From assembly GCA_902168105.1 (NCBI GenBank), contig CABHOY010000085.1, positions 1 through 64,000 of the forward strand: 64,000 bases of DNA. Reading direction: 5' to 3'. The position numbers and the translations under genes were made by a program. Under the pieces are notes generated by a model. It had not been told where the DNA came from. It saw nothing but the letters and a program-made list of their open reading frames with translations, and did not search any database. The stretch comes from an uncultured Flavihumibacter sp. GTDB taxonomy: Bacteria; Bacteroidota; Bacteroidia; Chitinophagales; Chitinophagaceae. Shown piece by piece: positions 27,440 through 36,575 of this stretch. Within the stretch, counting starts at the first letter, position 1; every line of letters starts with the position of its first letter.

Positions 27440-27956
27440 ATTCATAACGCCTTCAAATATGAAGGCCTTACATTTTTAATATATCCTTATTTACTGTAGG
27501 CCCCCACGGTAAAAACTGCTCCATCGTGTTCCTAAAGGCTTCTTCTGAACTGTCCAGGAGAAAGATATCTCCCTCCATACGTCAGAAACAAATCTTTCAT
27601 TTCACTCACAAGCCCTTCAAAAATGAAGGCCGTATATTTTCATTCCAGAGCAATCTCCTGTAGGTCCCTACGGGAATTGTCGGAAGATTTAACCCTTGAA
27701 GCTTTCATTTTAGAACGTTGACAGTAGCATATATCTGCCCCTATCTACATACTTATACTTCCATTACATGTATAAAGCCTTCATTTTCGAAGGCTTTATA
27801 TTTTAAATACAATAAATTTTCCTGTAGGTACCCACAGGCTAAATATTTATATCGCAGCTATAAGGCATTCAAATGGAAGGGCTTTATGATCGAACGGCAT
27901 TGCCATACTCCCAATACTATAATATCCATCGCAACTATAAGCCGTTCAAAAGCACA
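27440..27956. repeat. Tandem repeat, 164-bp period, each unit with two conserved hairpins
   Basis: Three clear units. Hairpin 1 (CCTTC...GAAGG) starts at 27450, 27614 and 27778; hairpin 2 (CTGTAGG...) starts at 27494, 27658 and 27822. Both steps are exactly 164 bp. A fourth, cut-off copy of hairpin 1 starts at 27942. Hairpin stems are kept although their bases and loops differ: unit 3 has a 13-bp first stem (27770s to 27800), and hairpin 2 changes on both sides between units. Sequence between hairpins is diverged. No coding frame covers it. Confidence 0.75.
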
Positions 27957-27957
27957 A

Positions 27958-27991
27958 AAAAGGCCCGGTTGACATTTCAACCGGGCCTTTT
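27958..27991 (-). terminator. Strong bidirectional terminator between the repeat region and nadA
   Basis: Perfect 15-bp stem (27958-27972 with 27977-27991), GC-rich core GGCCCGGTT, 4-nt loop, A-run on the left and T-run on the right, so it can work on both strands. It serves nadA on the minus strand and may end transcripts from the SDR side. Confidence 0.85.
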
Positions 27992-28045
27992 AAACGAAAA
28001 TATAAACCTATATAACTTATAATCTATTAATTATCAATTGATTAT

Positions 28046-29053
28046 CTACAATCCATACTGCGCACTAATCTCTAACATCCGTTCTATCGGTTTCTTTGCA
28101 GCAATCCTCAATTGTTCATTCATTGTGATCTCTGGTTCCTCGTATTCCATGCACAAGTACAACTTTTCGAGCGTATTCAACTTCATATGCGGGCAATCAT
28201 TACATGCACATGCATTATTTGGCGGAGCAGGAATAAAAGTTTTGGATGGATTTTCTTTTTGCATTTGATGAAGGATACCCGTTTCTGTAACTACAATATA
28301 CTCCTGGGCATCGTCTTTCTGGGAAAACTTCAACAAGCCCGTAGTGGATCCAATGTAATCTGCTATTTCGAGCACAGCTGCTTCACATTCCGGATGGGCT
28401 ATCACCTTGGCTTTTGGATGACGGACCTTCAACTTGGTTATCTTTTCCAGGGAGAAGATCTCATGAACCATGCATGCTCCATTCCACAGCAACATATCCC
28501 TTCCCGTTTTTTTGGCCAAATAAGCCCCTAAATTCCTGTCGGGGGCAAAAATGATCGGTTGGTCGTTGGGGACGCTATCGATGATCTTTTCGGCATTAGA
28601 CGACGTGCAAATGATATCACTGAGCGCTTTGATACCTGCAGAACAATTTATGTAGGAAATAACGAGGTGATCCGGATGTTTTTCTTTGAATCTTCTGAAC
28701 AGTTCCGGAGGAGCACTATCGGCCAGAGAACATCCGGCCTTCAGGTCCGGTAGTAACACCTTTTTTTGTGGGCTTAGAATTTTTGCCGTCTCAGCCATAA
28801 AGTGCACGCCGGCAAAAACGATAATGTCCGCATCTGTTTTTGCAGCCTGTTGACTTAACCCTAAACTGTCCCCGATGTAGTCAGCCACATCCTGGATGTC
28901 GGGCTCCTGGTAATAGTGTGCCAGGACGATCGCATTTTTTTCCTTCTTAAGCCGTTCGATTTCTGCAAAGAGATCCAGACGCACGTCAACGGGCAAATCC
29001 AGGTATCCTTTTTTTTGCAGTTCGCTTTTTGCAATTTCCAGCTCCCTCATCAT
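28046..29053 (-). CDS. nadA: Quinolinate synthase NadA
   Basis: 335 residues. It condenses iminoaspartate and dihydroxyacetone phosphate to quinolinate, the first step specific to NAD synthesis, in the cytoplasm. Three conserved cysteine regions for the oxygen-labile [4Fe-4S] cluster are visible: AGCSLADSAP (about residue 105), WNGACMVHE (about residue 192) and CACNDCPHMKLNTLE near the C-terminus. The N-terminal AHYYQEPDIQDVADYIGDS is the family signature. Two adjacent ATG codons occur at the start. No nadB or nadC is next to it. The gene reads away from the proposed origin. Confidence 0.97.
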   Translation of the reverse strand: MMRELEIAKSELQKKGYLDLPVDVRLDLFAEIERLKKEKNAIVLAHYYQEPDIQDVADYIGDSLGLSQQAAKTDADIIVFAGVHFMAETAKILSPQKKVLLPDLKAGCSLADSAPPELFRRFKEKHPDHLVISYINCSAGIKALSDIICTSSNAEKIIDSVPNDQPIIFAPDRNLGAYLAKKTGRDMLLWNGACMVHEIFSLEKITKLKVRHPKAKVIAHPECEAAVLEIADYIGSTTGLLKFSQKDDAQEYIVVTETGILHQMQKENPSKTFIPAPPNNACACNDCPHMKLNTLEKLYLCMEYEEPEITMNEQLRIAAKKPIERMLEISAQYGL

Positions 29054-29099
29054 AATTATATATATAGTTTATTATTTAAAAAGAAAGAACCCACTACTA

Positions 29100-29819
29100 T
29101 TAGGGCTGTGAATATGTGAGAACTAATTTTGACCATCGTGTACAAATGTAGTTGTTATTATTTTGGTCTTAGCTATCCACAGGAAATTAACAATGAAGAA
29201 CGGCCATAGTATTGGAAAACCCTAACTTCATCCACATAGGTGGATATCGTTTTCCGTGAATATTTTTTTCGGGACCTACCTATTGAAAACATGTGGACAG
29301 TTGTTCAAAACAATCCCCAAAACTGACCTTCGGGTAACCCGACCATTTTCTTCGGGATTAACAAAATTAGTTTTCAGGTACCTGAAGTGAGGTTTTTACC
29401 AAGATATTGGACAAATCCGGCTGCTTTCTTAACACTCAATGTGGATAAACTACAACTAAAAAGTTATATCAGGTTAAGATTGCTTTTTTAGCTTTACACT
29501 GATCTTTGTACACACTTTAATGTGAATGAAGATTTTGCCGTCCGTGAAATGTGAATAACTAAGCACACGTTTTTGAGAAGGCAAAAATCCTGAAATAATG
29601 GCTGATAGCCGTATTGAAAAATCCCCGGGTGTTACGCACAACCTGGTACAAAAATTATGACAAATGTGGATAACCTGTGAATGAAACCTAAAATACCTTT
29701 CCCGGTAAATTGCTTGAAATCCTTTCCTGTATTGGGTTTGGGGCAATAAAAACTGTTTTGCAGTTACAGTTATTTTATTCTATTTTTGCTTTCCTTAAAA
29801 AATTTAGACTATATAATAT
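29100..29819. other. Candidate replication origin (oriC) with a DnaA-box cluster
   Basis: A 766-bp gap between divergent nadA and ppiD. Exact boxes (TGTGGATAA, minus orientation) are at 29440-29448 and 29665-29673. TTATNCACA-type or one-mismatch boxes are at 29107-29115, 29173-29181, 29228-29236, 29550-29558 and 29632-29640; weaker ones at 29292, 29521 and 29676. AT-rich tracts flank both ends (29052-29086 and 29771-29819) and could be unwinding elements. mnmG and two parS sites lie 5-7 kb away. dnaA is not in the window. Exact 9-mers also occur singly in coding sequence elsewhere, so the clustering, not each box, is the evidence. Confidence 0.62.
29757..29788 (+). promoter_or_regulatory. Promoter of ppiD
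   Basis: TTTG at 29757-29760 and TATTTTTG at 29781-29788 with a 20-bp spacer, a full match to the Bacteroidota promoter consensus, 31 bp before the ppiD ATG. Confidence 0.75.
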
Positions 29820-31928
29820 ATGTCAGTTATTCAGAAGATCAGGGATAAATATGCTGTGGTGATCGTTGTAGTGATCTGCCTGGCTATTGTCAGTTTCCTG
29901 TTACAAGATGCCTTTTTCGGCAAAAACTCTCTCATTCGCCGTTCCACGACTGTAGGTAAAGTAAATGGTGAAGAACTCGAATTCTCTGATTATCAGCAGA
30001 TGATCAAAGCCACGGAAGACCGTATGCGCCAGGGTAATAATATGCTCGCTGAGCAGATTACTGAACAGGCACGAGAATCCGCATGGAACCAGTTCTTGAG
30101 TAAACAGATCATGGACGCCCAATACCAGAAACTTGGTCTTGCCGTAACAGACGAAGAGATTAAAGATCAGTTTACCGGTAAAAATCCTAGCCCGGTTGTT
30201 GCCCAACAGTTTACTGACGAAAAAACAGGACAATTTGATCGTGCCCGTATGCAGCAGGTATTAGCAAACATCAGCCAGGATAAAACTGGTCAGATGCGCG
30301 CTGGTCTGTTACAACTGGAAGATTATATTGCTCAGTCAAGAATTTCCGAAAAATATCTTTCCCTGGTCAAACAAGCGGTATATTATCCTAAATGGTTAGC
30401 TGAAAAGCAAATTGCGGATAATGGACAGCTGGCATCTATCTCCTATGTGTCAGTTCCTTACGCTACTATCGCTGACTCCACTATTAAAGTGACAGACAAC
30501 GAACTGAATACTTATATTAATAACCACAAAGAACTGTTCAAAACTGAAGAGTCCCGTAAAGTAGATTACCTCTCCTTCAACGTGATCCCTTCTGCTGCTG
30601 ATACAGCTGCGGCACTGAAAGTGCTGTTCGAAGCTAAACAGGAACTGGATACTATCAGCAATGCTGATGTAGCTGCTTTCATCAACCGTAACTCCGACTT
30701 ACCTTTCTATGATAGCTATGTTGCAAAGAGTGCGCTGATGGTTCCTCAAAAAGATACTTTACTGAGCTTACCTAATGGTGCTGTGTTCGGACCTTATTAT
30801 GATAATAACCTGATCGTTTTCGCAAAAATGATCGATCGTAAGTCATTACCAGACAGCGTAAAGGTTCGCCATATATTAGTAGCTACACAAAATCAGCAAG
30901 GTGGCGGTTTGCCGGATTCAATTGCTAAAGCCCGCATCGATAGCATCGAAAGAGCTGTAAGAGGTGGTGCTGATTTCAAAGCGTTGGTTGAGCAATATAC
31001 AGATGACGTAAGAAGCAAACCGACCGGCGGTGAATATGATGTAACTCCTTCTACTGATTTCCTGAAAGAGTTTAAAGATTTCGCACTGGAAAAAAGTAAA
31101 GGTACTATCGGTGTTGTGAAAACACTCGCTGGTTACCATCTGATAGAAATCATGGATCAGAAAAATATCGGTCAGGCAGTTAAAATCGCTTACCTCGCTA
31201 AACCGGTAGCGCCAAGCCGTGAAACTGATAGCAAAGCTTACGCTGAAGCAAACGAATTTGCTTCTAAAAACCGCGATCAGAAAACATTTGAGAAAAATAT
31301 TCAGCAGAATGGCCTGAACAAACGTATCGCTGACAACCTCCGTCCTATGGATCACATGATCCCAGGTATCGGTCAGGCACGTGAGCTGGTTCGTTGGGCT
31401 TATGAAGCTAAGAAAGGAGACGTGAGCAACGTATTTACCTTCGATAATAATTACGTAGTAGCTGTACTGACAGCTGTACGTGAAGAAGGTGTTGCAGCCC
31501 TCGAAGATGTAAGACCTGCTGTAGAAGCTGAAGTAAGAAAAAGCAAAAAAGCAACACAAATCATTGAGAAATTACAATCTCCTGCGTCCCTGGAAGCCGC
31601 ACAGAAAGCAACTAACCAACCGGAACAAAAAGCTGAGAGCATCAGCTTCGGTACTCCGTTTGTTGCCAGCCTCGGTTTCGAACCACGCGTAGTAGGTGCT
31701 GCATTCAATAAGAGCTGGGGTACCGCAAAAGTATCTGCTCCAATAGAAGGTAACGCTGGTGTATATGTGATCAAAGTGGATAACTTCCAGGCATCCGGTC
31801 AGCCACAGGATCCGAAAAGTGTAAGCCGTGCTTATGAACAGAGCCTGCTCTCTGCATTAGATCAGCAGCTGTTCTCAGTACTGAAGAAGTTGAGCAAGAT
31901 CGAAGACAACCGTAGCAAATTCTTTTAA
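29820..31928 (+). CDS. ppiD: Membrane-anchored peptidylprolyl isomerase (PpiD/SurA-like chaperone)
   Basis: 702 residues. One N-terminal membrane anchor (about residues 12-30) is followed by a SurA-N-like chaperone region and a parvulin domain at about residues 345-450 (VRHILVATQNQ, GGADFKALVEQYTDD, GYHLIEIMDQK). The long C-terminal part is a second chaperone-like region. PpiD-type proteins help newly exported outer-membrane proteins fold, from the periplasmic face of the inner membrane. It starts at an ATG 31 bp after a full promoter and ends in a strong terminator, so it forms its own transcription unit beside the proposed origin. Confidence 0.92.
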   Translation: MSVIQKIRDKYAVVIVVVICLAIVSFLLQDAFFGKNSLIRRSTTVGKVNGEELEFSDYQQMIKATEDRMRQGNNMLAEQITEQARESAWNQFLSKQIMDAQYQKLGLAVTDEEIKDQFTGKNPSPVVAQQFTDEKTGQFDRARMQQVLANISQDKTGQMRAGLLQLEDYIAQSRISEKYLSLVKQAVYYPKWLAEKQIADNGQLASISYVSVPYATIADSTIKVTDNELNTYINNHKELFKTEESRKVDYLSFNVIPSAADTAAALKVLFEAKQELDTISNADVAAFINRNSDLPFYDSYVAKSALMVPQKDTLLSLPNGAVFGPYYDNNLIVFAKMIDRKSLPDSVKVRHILVATQNQQGGGLPDSIAKARIDSIERAVRGGADFKALVEQYTDDVRSKPTGGEYDVTPSTDFLKEFKDFALEKSKGTIGVVKTLAGYHLIEIMDQKNIGQAVKIAYLAKPVAPSRETDSKAYAEANEFASKNRDQKTFEKNIQQNGLNKRIADNLRPMDHMIPGIGQARELVRWAYEAKKGDVSNVFTFDNNYVVAVLTAVREEGVAALEDVRPAVEAEVRKSKKATQIIEKLQSPASLEAAQKATNQPEQKAESISFGTPFVASLGFEPRVVGAAFNKSWGTAKVSAPIEGNAGVYVIKVDNFQASGQPQDPKSVSRAYEQSLLSALDQQLFSVLKKLSKIEDNRSKFF

Positions 31929-31958
31929 GGAATAATCATCTTCAAATAACTGATAAAT

Positions 31959-31992
31959 AAAAGCTCCGGAGCACATGCTCCGGAGCTTTTTG
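31959..31992 (+). terminator. Intrinsic terminator of ppiD
   Basis: Perfect 15-bp stem, arms 31959-31973 and 31976-31990, core GCTCCGGAGC, T-run after the stem. It begins 31 bp after the ppiD stop. Confidence 0.85.
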
Positions 31993-32056
31993 TTTGTACC
32001 CTCGTCTGTTAACCAATCCCTCTACCCCATAAAACCTTCCCCAGGTACTTTTTTAG

Positions 32057-32064
32057 TAACTTTG
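32057..32064 (+). promoter_or_regulatory. Candidate -7 element of the DUF2480 gene
   Basis: TAACTTTG fits TAnnTTTG and lies 18 bp before the ATG at 32083. No matching TTG is seen at the usual distance. Confidence 0.45.
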
Positions 32065-32082
32065 TAAAGTAAAAAGTGGTTT

Positions 32083-32586
32083 ATGGAAGAGATTGTAAAT
32101 AAGGTTGCACAGAGTGGGCTCATTACCCTTGACCTGGAAGATTATTATCCAAAGGAAGAAATTGTTGAATTTGATCTGAAGCAGTATCTCTTTATGGAGA
32201 TGATCCTCAAAGAAAAGGATTTCAGAACAGCCCTTCAGTCGCTCGACTGGGAACAATACCGTAATAAAAATGTAGCCATCATCTGTACCGCAGACGCCGT
32301 TATACCGTTCTGGGCATATATGCTCGTAATGACTTACTTATCCCCCGTTGCCCATTTCGCGGCCTTTGGAGATAAAAAGCATGTACACCAGGTACAGTTC
32401 ATGAAGAACCTGAACGCTATAAATATCAACGAATACGCTGATAAACGTTTGGTTATCAAAGGTTGTGGAGATCAGGGCGCCGGAGAAGCCGCTTATGTGG
32501 AAATTACCCGCTTACTGATACCCGTAGTGAAAAGCCTCATGTATGGAGAACCTTGCTCTACTGTGCCTATCTATAAAAAGAAATAA
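32083..32586 (+). CDS. DUF2480 family protein
   Basis: 167 residues, cytoplasmic by composition. The N-terminal half (ITLDLEDYYPKEEIVEFDLKQ, and FLWEQYRNKNVAIICTADA-like pattern) and the C-terminal KGCGDQGAGEAAYVEITR segment fit DUF2480, a family restricted largely to Bacteroidota. Function is not known. The stop codon ends at 32586 and the convergent corA stop begins at 32587, so the genes abut without a spacer. Confidence 0.85.
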   Translation: MEEIVNKVAQSGLITLDLEDYYPKEEIVEFDLKQYLFMEMILKEKDFRTALQSLDWEQYRNKNVAIICTADAVIPFWAYMLVMTYLSPVAHFAAFGDKKHVHQVQFMKNLNAININEYADKRLVIKGCGDQGAGEAAYVEITRLLIPVVKSLMYGEPCSTVPIYKKK

Positions 32587-33708
32587 TCAGAACCATTTCT
32601 TCTTTCTGAAAAAGATGATCATGCCGATTAACATGACCAGCATGAATAGCATCGTTAGATAATAACCGTTTTTGGTATGCAACTCTGGCATATTGTCGAA
32701 GTTCATGCCATAGATACCGGCTATAAATGTTAATGGAGCCATCAAAGTGGTTACCACCGCCAGCACTTTCATGATCTCATTCATTTTGAGATTGATCTGT
32801 GTATGATACAGGTCCTGAACAGTTAATATAACGTCGCGGTAATTTTCCGCAAGGTCATTTGCCTGTATGATATGGTCATACACATCCTTATAATATTTGG
32901 TAGTCCGTTCTTCCAACAGCTCACTTTCACTTTTGAGAAATCCGTTGACCAGTTCGCGTACAGGGGCTACAGCTCTTTTGAACAATAACAGTTCCCTTCT
33001 AAGGAGGTTGATCCGGGCTTGAGTACGGGTATTGGCCTGGTGTTGTACCGCGTCCTCCATTAACTCTATCCGTTCCCCTAATTTTTCGATAATACTGTAA
33101 TAACTGTCTACAATTACATCAAGGAGGGAATAGCAGAGGTAGTCCGAGCCGACAGAACGGAACCGTGAATGGTTGATCCTTAGTTTGTCCCGGGTATGGT
33201 TGAATACATCCCTCTCCGCGTCTTCCTGAAAAGAAATAACAAAGTTTTTTCCCAGTACGATGCTTACCTGTTCCTGCTCTATTGTACAGGTCTCGCTATT
33301 AAAGTACATCATTGGCAAAAGGCAGAACAAGTGGTCTCCTATCTCATCCGTTTTCGCACGTTGTCCGACGCTCATAATATCATCCTCCAGGAGAATATGA
33401 ATATTCAGGCGCATACATATGTCATGTACCGTCTCCTTATTGATTCCATCTACATTTACCCATACGGTGCCATGATTATCATCTATAATATGATGAAAGA
33501 CCGGCTCCACATTGTTTCCTATTACAGTTTCCTCTTCAAAATGCTGACCACTGTAGTTGAAGATCGTGATCTTCTCACATGCGCTCTGTTTCCGGGTAAC
33601 CGGCCCCTTTGCGGGGTTGTAATTCATTAAGCGTTGCTTCCTGACCTTGAACGGGTTCAGTGTTTCCAGTACATCATGTATGGGTAATATGCGACCTGGC
33701 TTGATCAT
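32587..33708 (-). CDS. corA: Magnesium/cobalt transporter CorA
   Basis: 373 residues. A large cytoplasmic N-terminal domain is followed by a long helix and two C-terminal membrane segments. The first ends in the diagnostic GMN motif (YGMNFDNMPE, about residues 334-343), and the protein ends in a short lysine-rich cytoplasmic tail. CorA forms pentameric Mg2+ channels gated by cytoplasmic Mg2+. It starts at an ATG, with a 247-bp gap to the imelysin-like gene, which reads the other way. Confidence 0.95.
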   Translation of the reverse strand: MIKPGRILPIHDVLETLNPFKVRKQRLMNYNPAKGPVTRKQSACEKITIFNYSGQHFEEETVIGNNVEPVFHHIIDDNHGTVWVNVDGINKETVHDICMRLNIHILLEDDIMSVGQRAKTDEIGDHLFCLLPMMYFNSETCTIEQEQVSIVLGKNFVISFQEDAERDVFNHTRDKLRINHSRFRSVGSDYLCYSLLDVIVDSYYSIIEKLGERIELMEDAVQHQANTRTQARINLLRRELLLFKRAVAPVRELVNGFLKSESELLEERTTKYYKDVYDHIIQANDLAENYRDVILTVQDLYHTQINLKMNEIMKVLAVVTTLMAPLTFIAGIYGMNFDNMPELHTKNGYYLTMLFMLVMLIGMIIFFRKKKWF

Positions 33709-33955
33709 TCTGGGCTGATTTGTGCTGATTATTTTAAAATTAACTTAAAATTGGCGTAACGAGGAATTAACAGCCGATGATTAACTTCGGCTGATTACTA
33801 CCTGCAACTGTTCACATAATAAATTGTCTTTCAAGGACAATTGCTCCGCTTGTCTGCCAACTAACCCGGTTACACAATGCCGTTATTATGCTGCCATCAG
33901 TTTATATAGGTAAAATTAAAAATGCTTTTTAAACAACTGGTGAATTTTAAGGTTT

Positions 33956-34963
33956 ATGCGTATACTTATTTTTGTTATAGCTGCTCTCTTCCTGCTTATT
34001 TGTGCCTACAGCATTTATGAATCAGCGAATAGCAAAAAAATTGCTGAAAAGAACGTGTTGGCCTGGTATGAACCATCTGTTAAGCAGCTGCAGGCCAAAG
34101 TGGAAAAGTTATGTACCGCCCTGGCCACACATCAGTCGCCGGAGCACGTACAACAGGCATTCCGCGAATCAAGGCTGGCATATAAGAAAATAGAAGTGCT
34201 TGCGGAATACTTCAATCCTTACACCGTACAGTTGATCAACGGCAGAGGTGATGATACCGTTTCAAATAAGAACGGGCAAGCGTTTCAGACGCTCGAGCAT
34301 TTAATATATCCAACTATACAAACAGTTGATACACAAACGGCTTACATAGAATCACGTAAACTGGCAACAGCCGTAAACAGCCTGGGCCAGCTGGAATTCA
34401 GACCAATGCCGACTGATGCACAGTTATTTGATGCAATGAAGCTGGAATTAGTGAGAATTATGTCCCTGGGCCTTAGTGGATTCGACTCCCCGGAAGCATG
34501 TTATAGTTTAAAGGAAGCAGCCGCCGCTTTAGAAGGCGTCAGAAGTGTCTGGCATTTGTACTCGGACCGTGTCAATATCTATAATCCAGACCTCGTGAAG
34601 TACAAGGAAGAATTATTGACTGCAGCAGGAAGACAGCTTGACCATGTGCAGCCAAATAATTTCGACAGACAGGCATTCATTACCGAGTATATAAATCACC
34701 TGTCAGTAAACTTTAAATTGTCCAGGGAGGCGCTGAGCATCCCTTATGACAATGAACCATATATCCTGGACCCCGCCGCATCCAACGTATTTGCAAGGAA
34801 TGCCGTACACCCCTTATATTATTCCCCCGACGCGCTGCAGGATTCCGCTGGCAGCAATGATCCATTATACAACATCAATGGTCAGCAGTTCAGAGCTAGT
34901 TACATATACACATTGTTACAACAGAATAGTGCCTTAAATGCAGTAGCAGAAAGGAAAAGATAA
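33956..34963 (+). CDS. Imelysin-like exported protein, similar to the N-terminal domain of Bacteroidota cytochrome c peroxidases
   Basis: 335 residues with an N-terminal hydrophobic anchor (about residues 2-18). The segment FRESRLAYKKIEVLAEYFNP and the later QAFQTLEHLIYP resemble the imelysin-like domain that precedes the dihaem part of many Bacteroidota cytochrome c peroxidases. Here no CxxCH motif follows: the frame ends at 34963 and nothing coding is visible until 35521. It is therefore either a stand-alone imelysin-type protein (often linked to iron handling) or the remnant of a longer peroxidase. The domain call is by motif only. Confidence 0.6.
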   Translation: MRILIFVIAALFLLICAYSIYESANSKKIAEKNVLAWYEPSVKQLQAKVEKLCTALATHQSPEHVQQAFRESRLAYKKIEVLAEYFNPYTVQLINGRGDDTVSNKNGQAFQTLEHLIYPTIQTVDTQTAYIESRKLATAVNSLGQLEFRPMPTDAQLFDAMKLELVRIMSLGLSGFDSPEACYSLKEAAAALEGVRSVWHLYSDRVNIYNPDLVKYKEELLTAAGRQLDHVQPNNFDRQAFITEYINHLSVNFKLSREALSIPYDNEPYILDPAASNVFARNAVHPLYYSPDALQDSAGSNDPLYNINGQQFRASYIYTLLQQNSALNAVAERKR

Positions 34964-35520
34964 AAGAAAGACTGCCGGCGAAGAGTATCACCGGCAGCAG
35001 ATTGGCTATTTAAGACTAGGATATGGAAGACAATTTATCAATAATGTTGTGGTCAACATCAGGCCATGCAAGATCGACACCGCAAAACGCTACGGGGCAA
35101 AAAATGCTGTACAAAAAAGGGAATTAATAGAGATTGGATATATAACAATTATTCAGCTTTCTCTCACATTATACTTTCAACTATTGCCATTGCAGCAAAC
35201 CGCGTATAAAAAAACATGCATTCTCAGATGCCTGGCAAATAGCGTTTTCTCATGAGAATATGGTAAAACTGATTGCGGTGCAAATAACAATACTGCTATA
35301 ATAATTCCAAAAAAAATACCCCAAAAGGCCTATAAATGTGAGATAAATGAGTATTGTCGACGTAACTATGAGTAAAAAAATGCACAGAAGATAAATTGAA
35401 TATCAGTGAAAGAACGTCTATAACCTCACCGTGATACGGAAATCACTGTTGGGAATTGTTTTTGTTGTGAGTAAGTAGTAATCCTAACAGTTAATTACCA
35501 AAAACGAAAAACGGAATATC
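34964..35520. other. 557-bp gap after the imelysin-like gene
   Basis: A 7-bp GC-rich hairpin CTGCCGG...CCGGCAG (34972-34997) lies just after the stop and may be a weak terminator. The rest is AT-rich. A 68-codon frame at 35049-35255 has no family resemblance and I do not call it. No haem-binding CxxCH coding remnant is visible that would complete a cytochrome c peroxidase. Confidence 0.5.
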
Positions 35521-36072
35521 ATGGAAAACAAGCTCAGTAATAAGAAAGTGGCCATATTGGTGGCTGACGGTTTCGAAGAGGTTGAATTTACAAAACCACT
35601 GGAGGCACTTCAGGAAGCAGGGGCCAATGTGGAGGTTATATCTTTACATGATGGTGAGGTAAAGGCGTGGGCAGAAAAAGACTGGGGAAAAACATATCCT
35701 GTAGATAAAACCGTGGCGGATGCCAATGCAAAGGACTACGATGCACTCGTGCTGCCCGGTGGCGTAATGAATCCAGATCATCTGCGTGAAAGCCAGGAAG
35801 CAGTTAATTTTGTATCGGGCTTTTTTGATGACAGCAAACCAATTGCTGCTATTTGTCACGGCCCGTGGACATTAATAGAAACAGGGGAATTGAAAGGACG
35901 CTCCGTTACTTCATACCCTTCTCTGAAAACAGACCTTATTAACGCAGGTGCAAACTGGATTGACCAGGAGGTCGTTGTGGATAAAGGATTAGTTACCAGT
36001 CGTAACCCTAATGACCTGCCGGCTTTCTGCAGAAAGATGGTTGAAGAAATTGGCGAAGGCATCCACGCCTGA
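35521..36072 (+). CDS. DJ-1/PfpI family protein (type 1 glutamine amidotransferase-like, stress protein)
   Basis: 183 residues, the normal length. The start KKVAILVADGFEEVEF holds the conserved glutamate. The nucleophile elbow is AAICHGPW, with the cysteine at about residue 118 next to histidine, as in PfpI/YhbO/YfkM proteins. Family members are described as proteases, chaperones or glyoxal-damage enzymes; the sequence does not decide between them. It stands alone on the plus strand and ends in a bidirectional terminator shared with rlpA. Confidence 0.92.
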   Translation: MENKLSNKKVAILVADGFEEVEFTKPLEALQEAGANVEVISLHDGEVKAWAEKDWGKTYPVDKTVADANAKDYDALVLPGGVMNPDHLRESQEAVNFVSGFFDDSKPIAAICHGPWTLIETGELKGRSVTSYPSLKTDLINAGANWIDQEVVVDKGLVTSRNPNDLPAFCRKMVEEIGEGIHA

Positions 36073-36093
36073 TATCCCAATATCTTAGCATAA

Positions 36094-36127
36094 GAAAAGC
36101 GGTCCGCCTTTGGCGCGACCGCTTTTC
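36094..36127. terminator. Bidirectional terminator between the DJ-1/PfpI gene and rlpA
   Basis: 11-bp outer stem (36094-36104 with 36117-36127, GAAAAGCGGTC and its complement) plus an inner CGCC/GGCG stem. The A-run and T-run on the two sides allow use on both strands, and convergent genes end on both sides. Confidence 0.8.
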
Positions 36128-36147
36128 GTTTTATCTGACGGATCAGT

Positions 36148-36525
36148 TTACTTTTTCTTCTTCTTATATTTTATTTCTACAACGGCTACTCCCGTACTGA
36201 TCATACCTATACGTTTGGCCGCCTTTTTTGAGAGATCGATCACTCTTCCCTGAGAGAACGGTCCACGATCATTTACACGTACGGTTACAGACTTGCCGTT
36301 AGAAATATTGATGACCTTTACTTTAGTACCAAAGGGTAGTGTACGGTGTGCCGCTGTCAATCCATTCTGTCTGAAGGTCTCTCCACTAGCGGTTTTACGG
36401 CCTTCAAACTTATCGGCGTAATAAGATGCTTTCCCGTTTTCGGTGATCTTTCTGCTGCAGGATGTAAAGCTAAGCAAGCCGCAAAGCAGAATGACGAAGA
36501 TGCGAATATAGTTTGTTGTTATCAT
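36148..36525 (-). CDS. rlpA: RlpA-like septal ring lytic transglycosylase / double-psi beta-barrel lipoprotein
   Basis: 125 residues from the ATG at 36525; a longer in-frame version from 36627 would put 34 odd residues before a good signal peptide. The signal sequence ends in a lipobox, SFTSCS, with the cysteine at about residue 24. The mature part is one double-psi beta-barrel domain: GKASYYADKFEGRKTASGE, AAHRTLPFGTKVKV, VRVNDRGPF, VIDLSKKAAKRI. RlpA cleaves or binds naked glycan at the septum. No SPOR domain is present. It is the last gene of the tamB-tamL-rlpA run, 51 bp after the tamL stop. Confidence 0.88.
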   Translation of the reverse strand: MITTNYIRIFVILLCGLLSFTSCSRKITENGKASYYADKFEGRKTASGETFRQNGLTAAHRTLPFGTKVKVINISNGKSVTVRVNDRGPFSQGRVIDLSKKAAKRIGMISTGVAVVEIKYKKKKK

Positions 36526-36575
36526 AGGTCTGGTTTTTAATAAAGGCGGGGTTTCGCCCGCCCAAGGTAAAAAAA

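Noticed and set aside
35049..35255. 68-codon reading frame in the gap after the imelysin-like gene
   Set aside because: No family resemblance, no promoter or ribosome site, and composition like the surrounding non-coding DNA.
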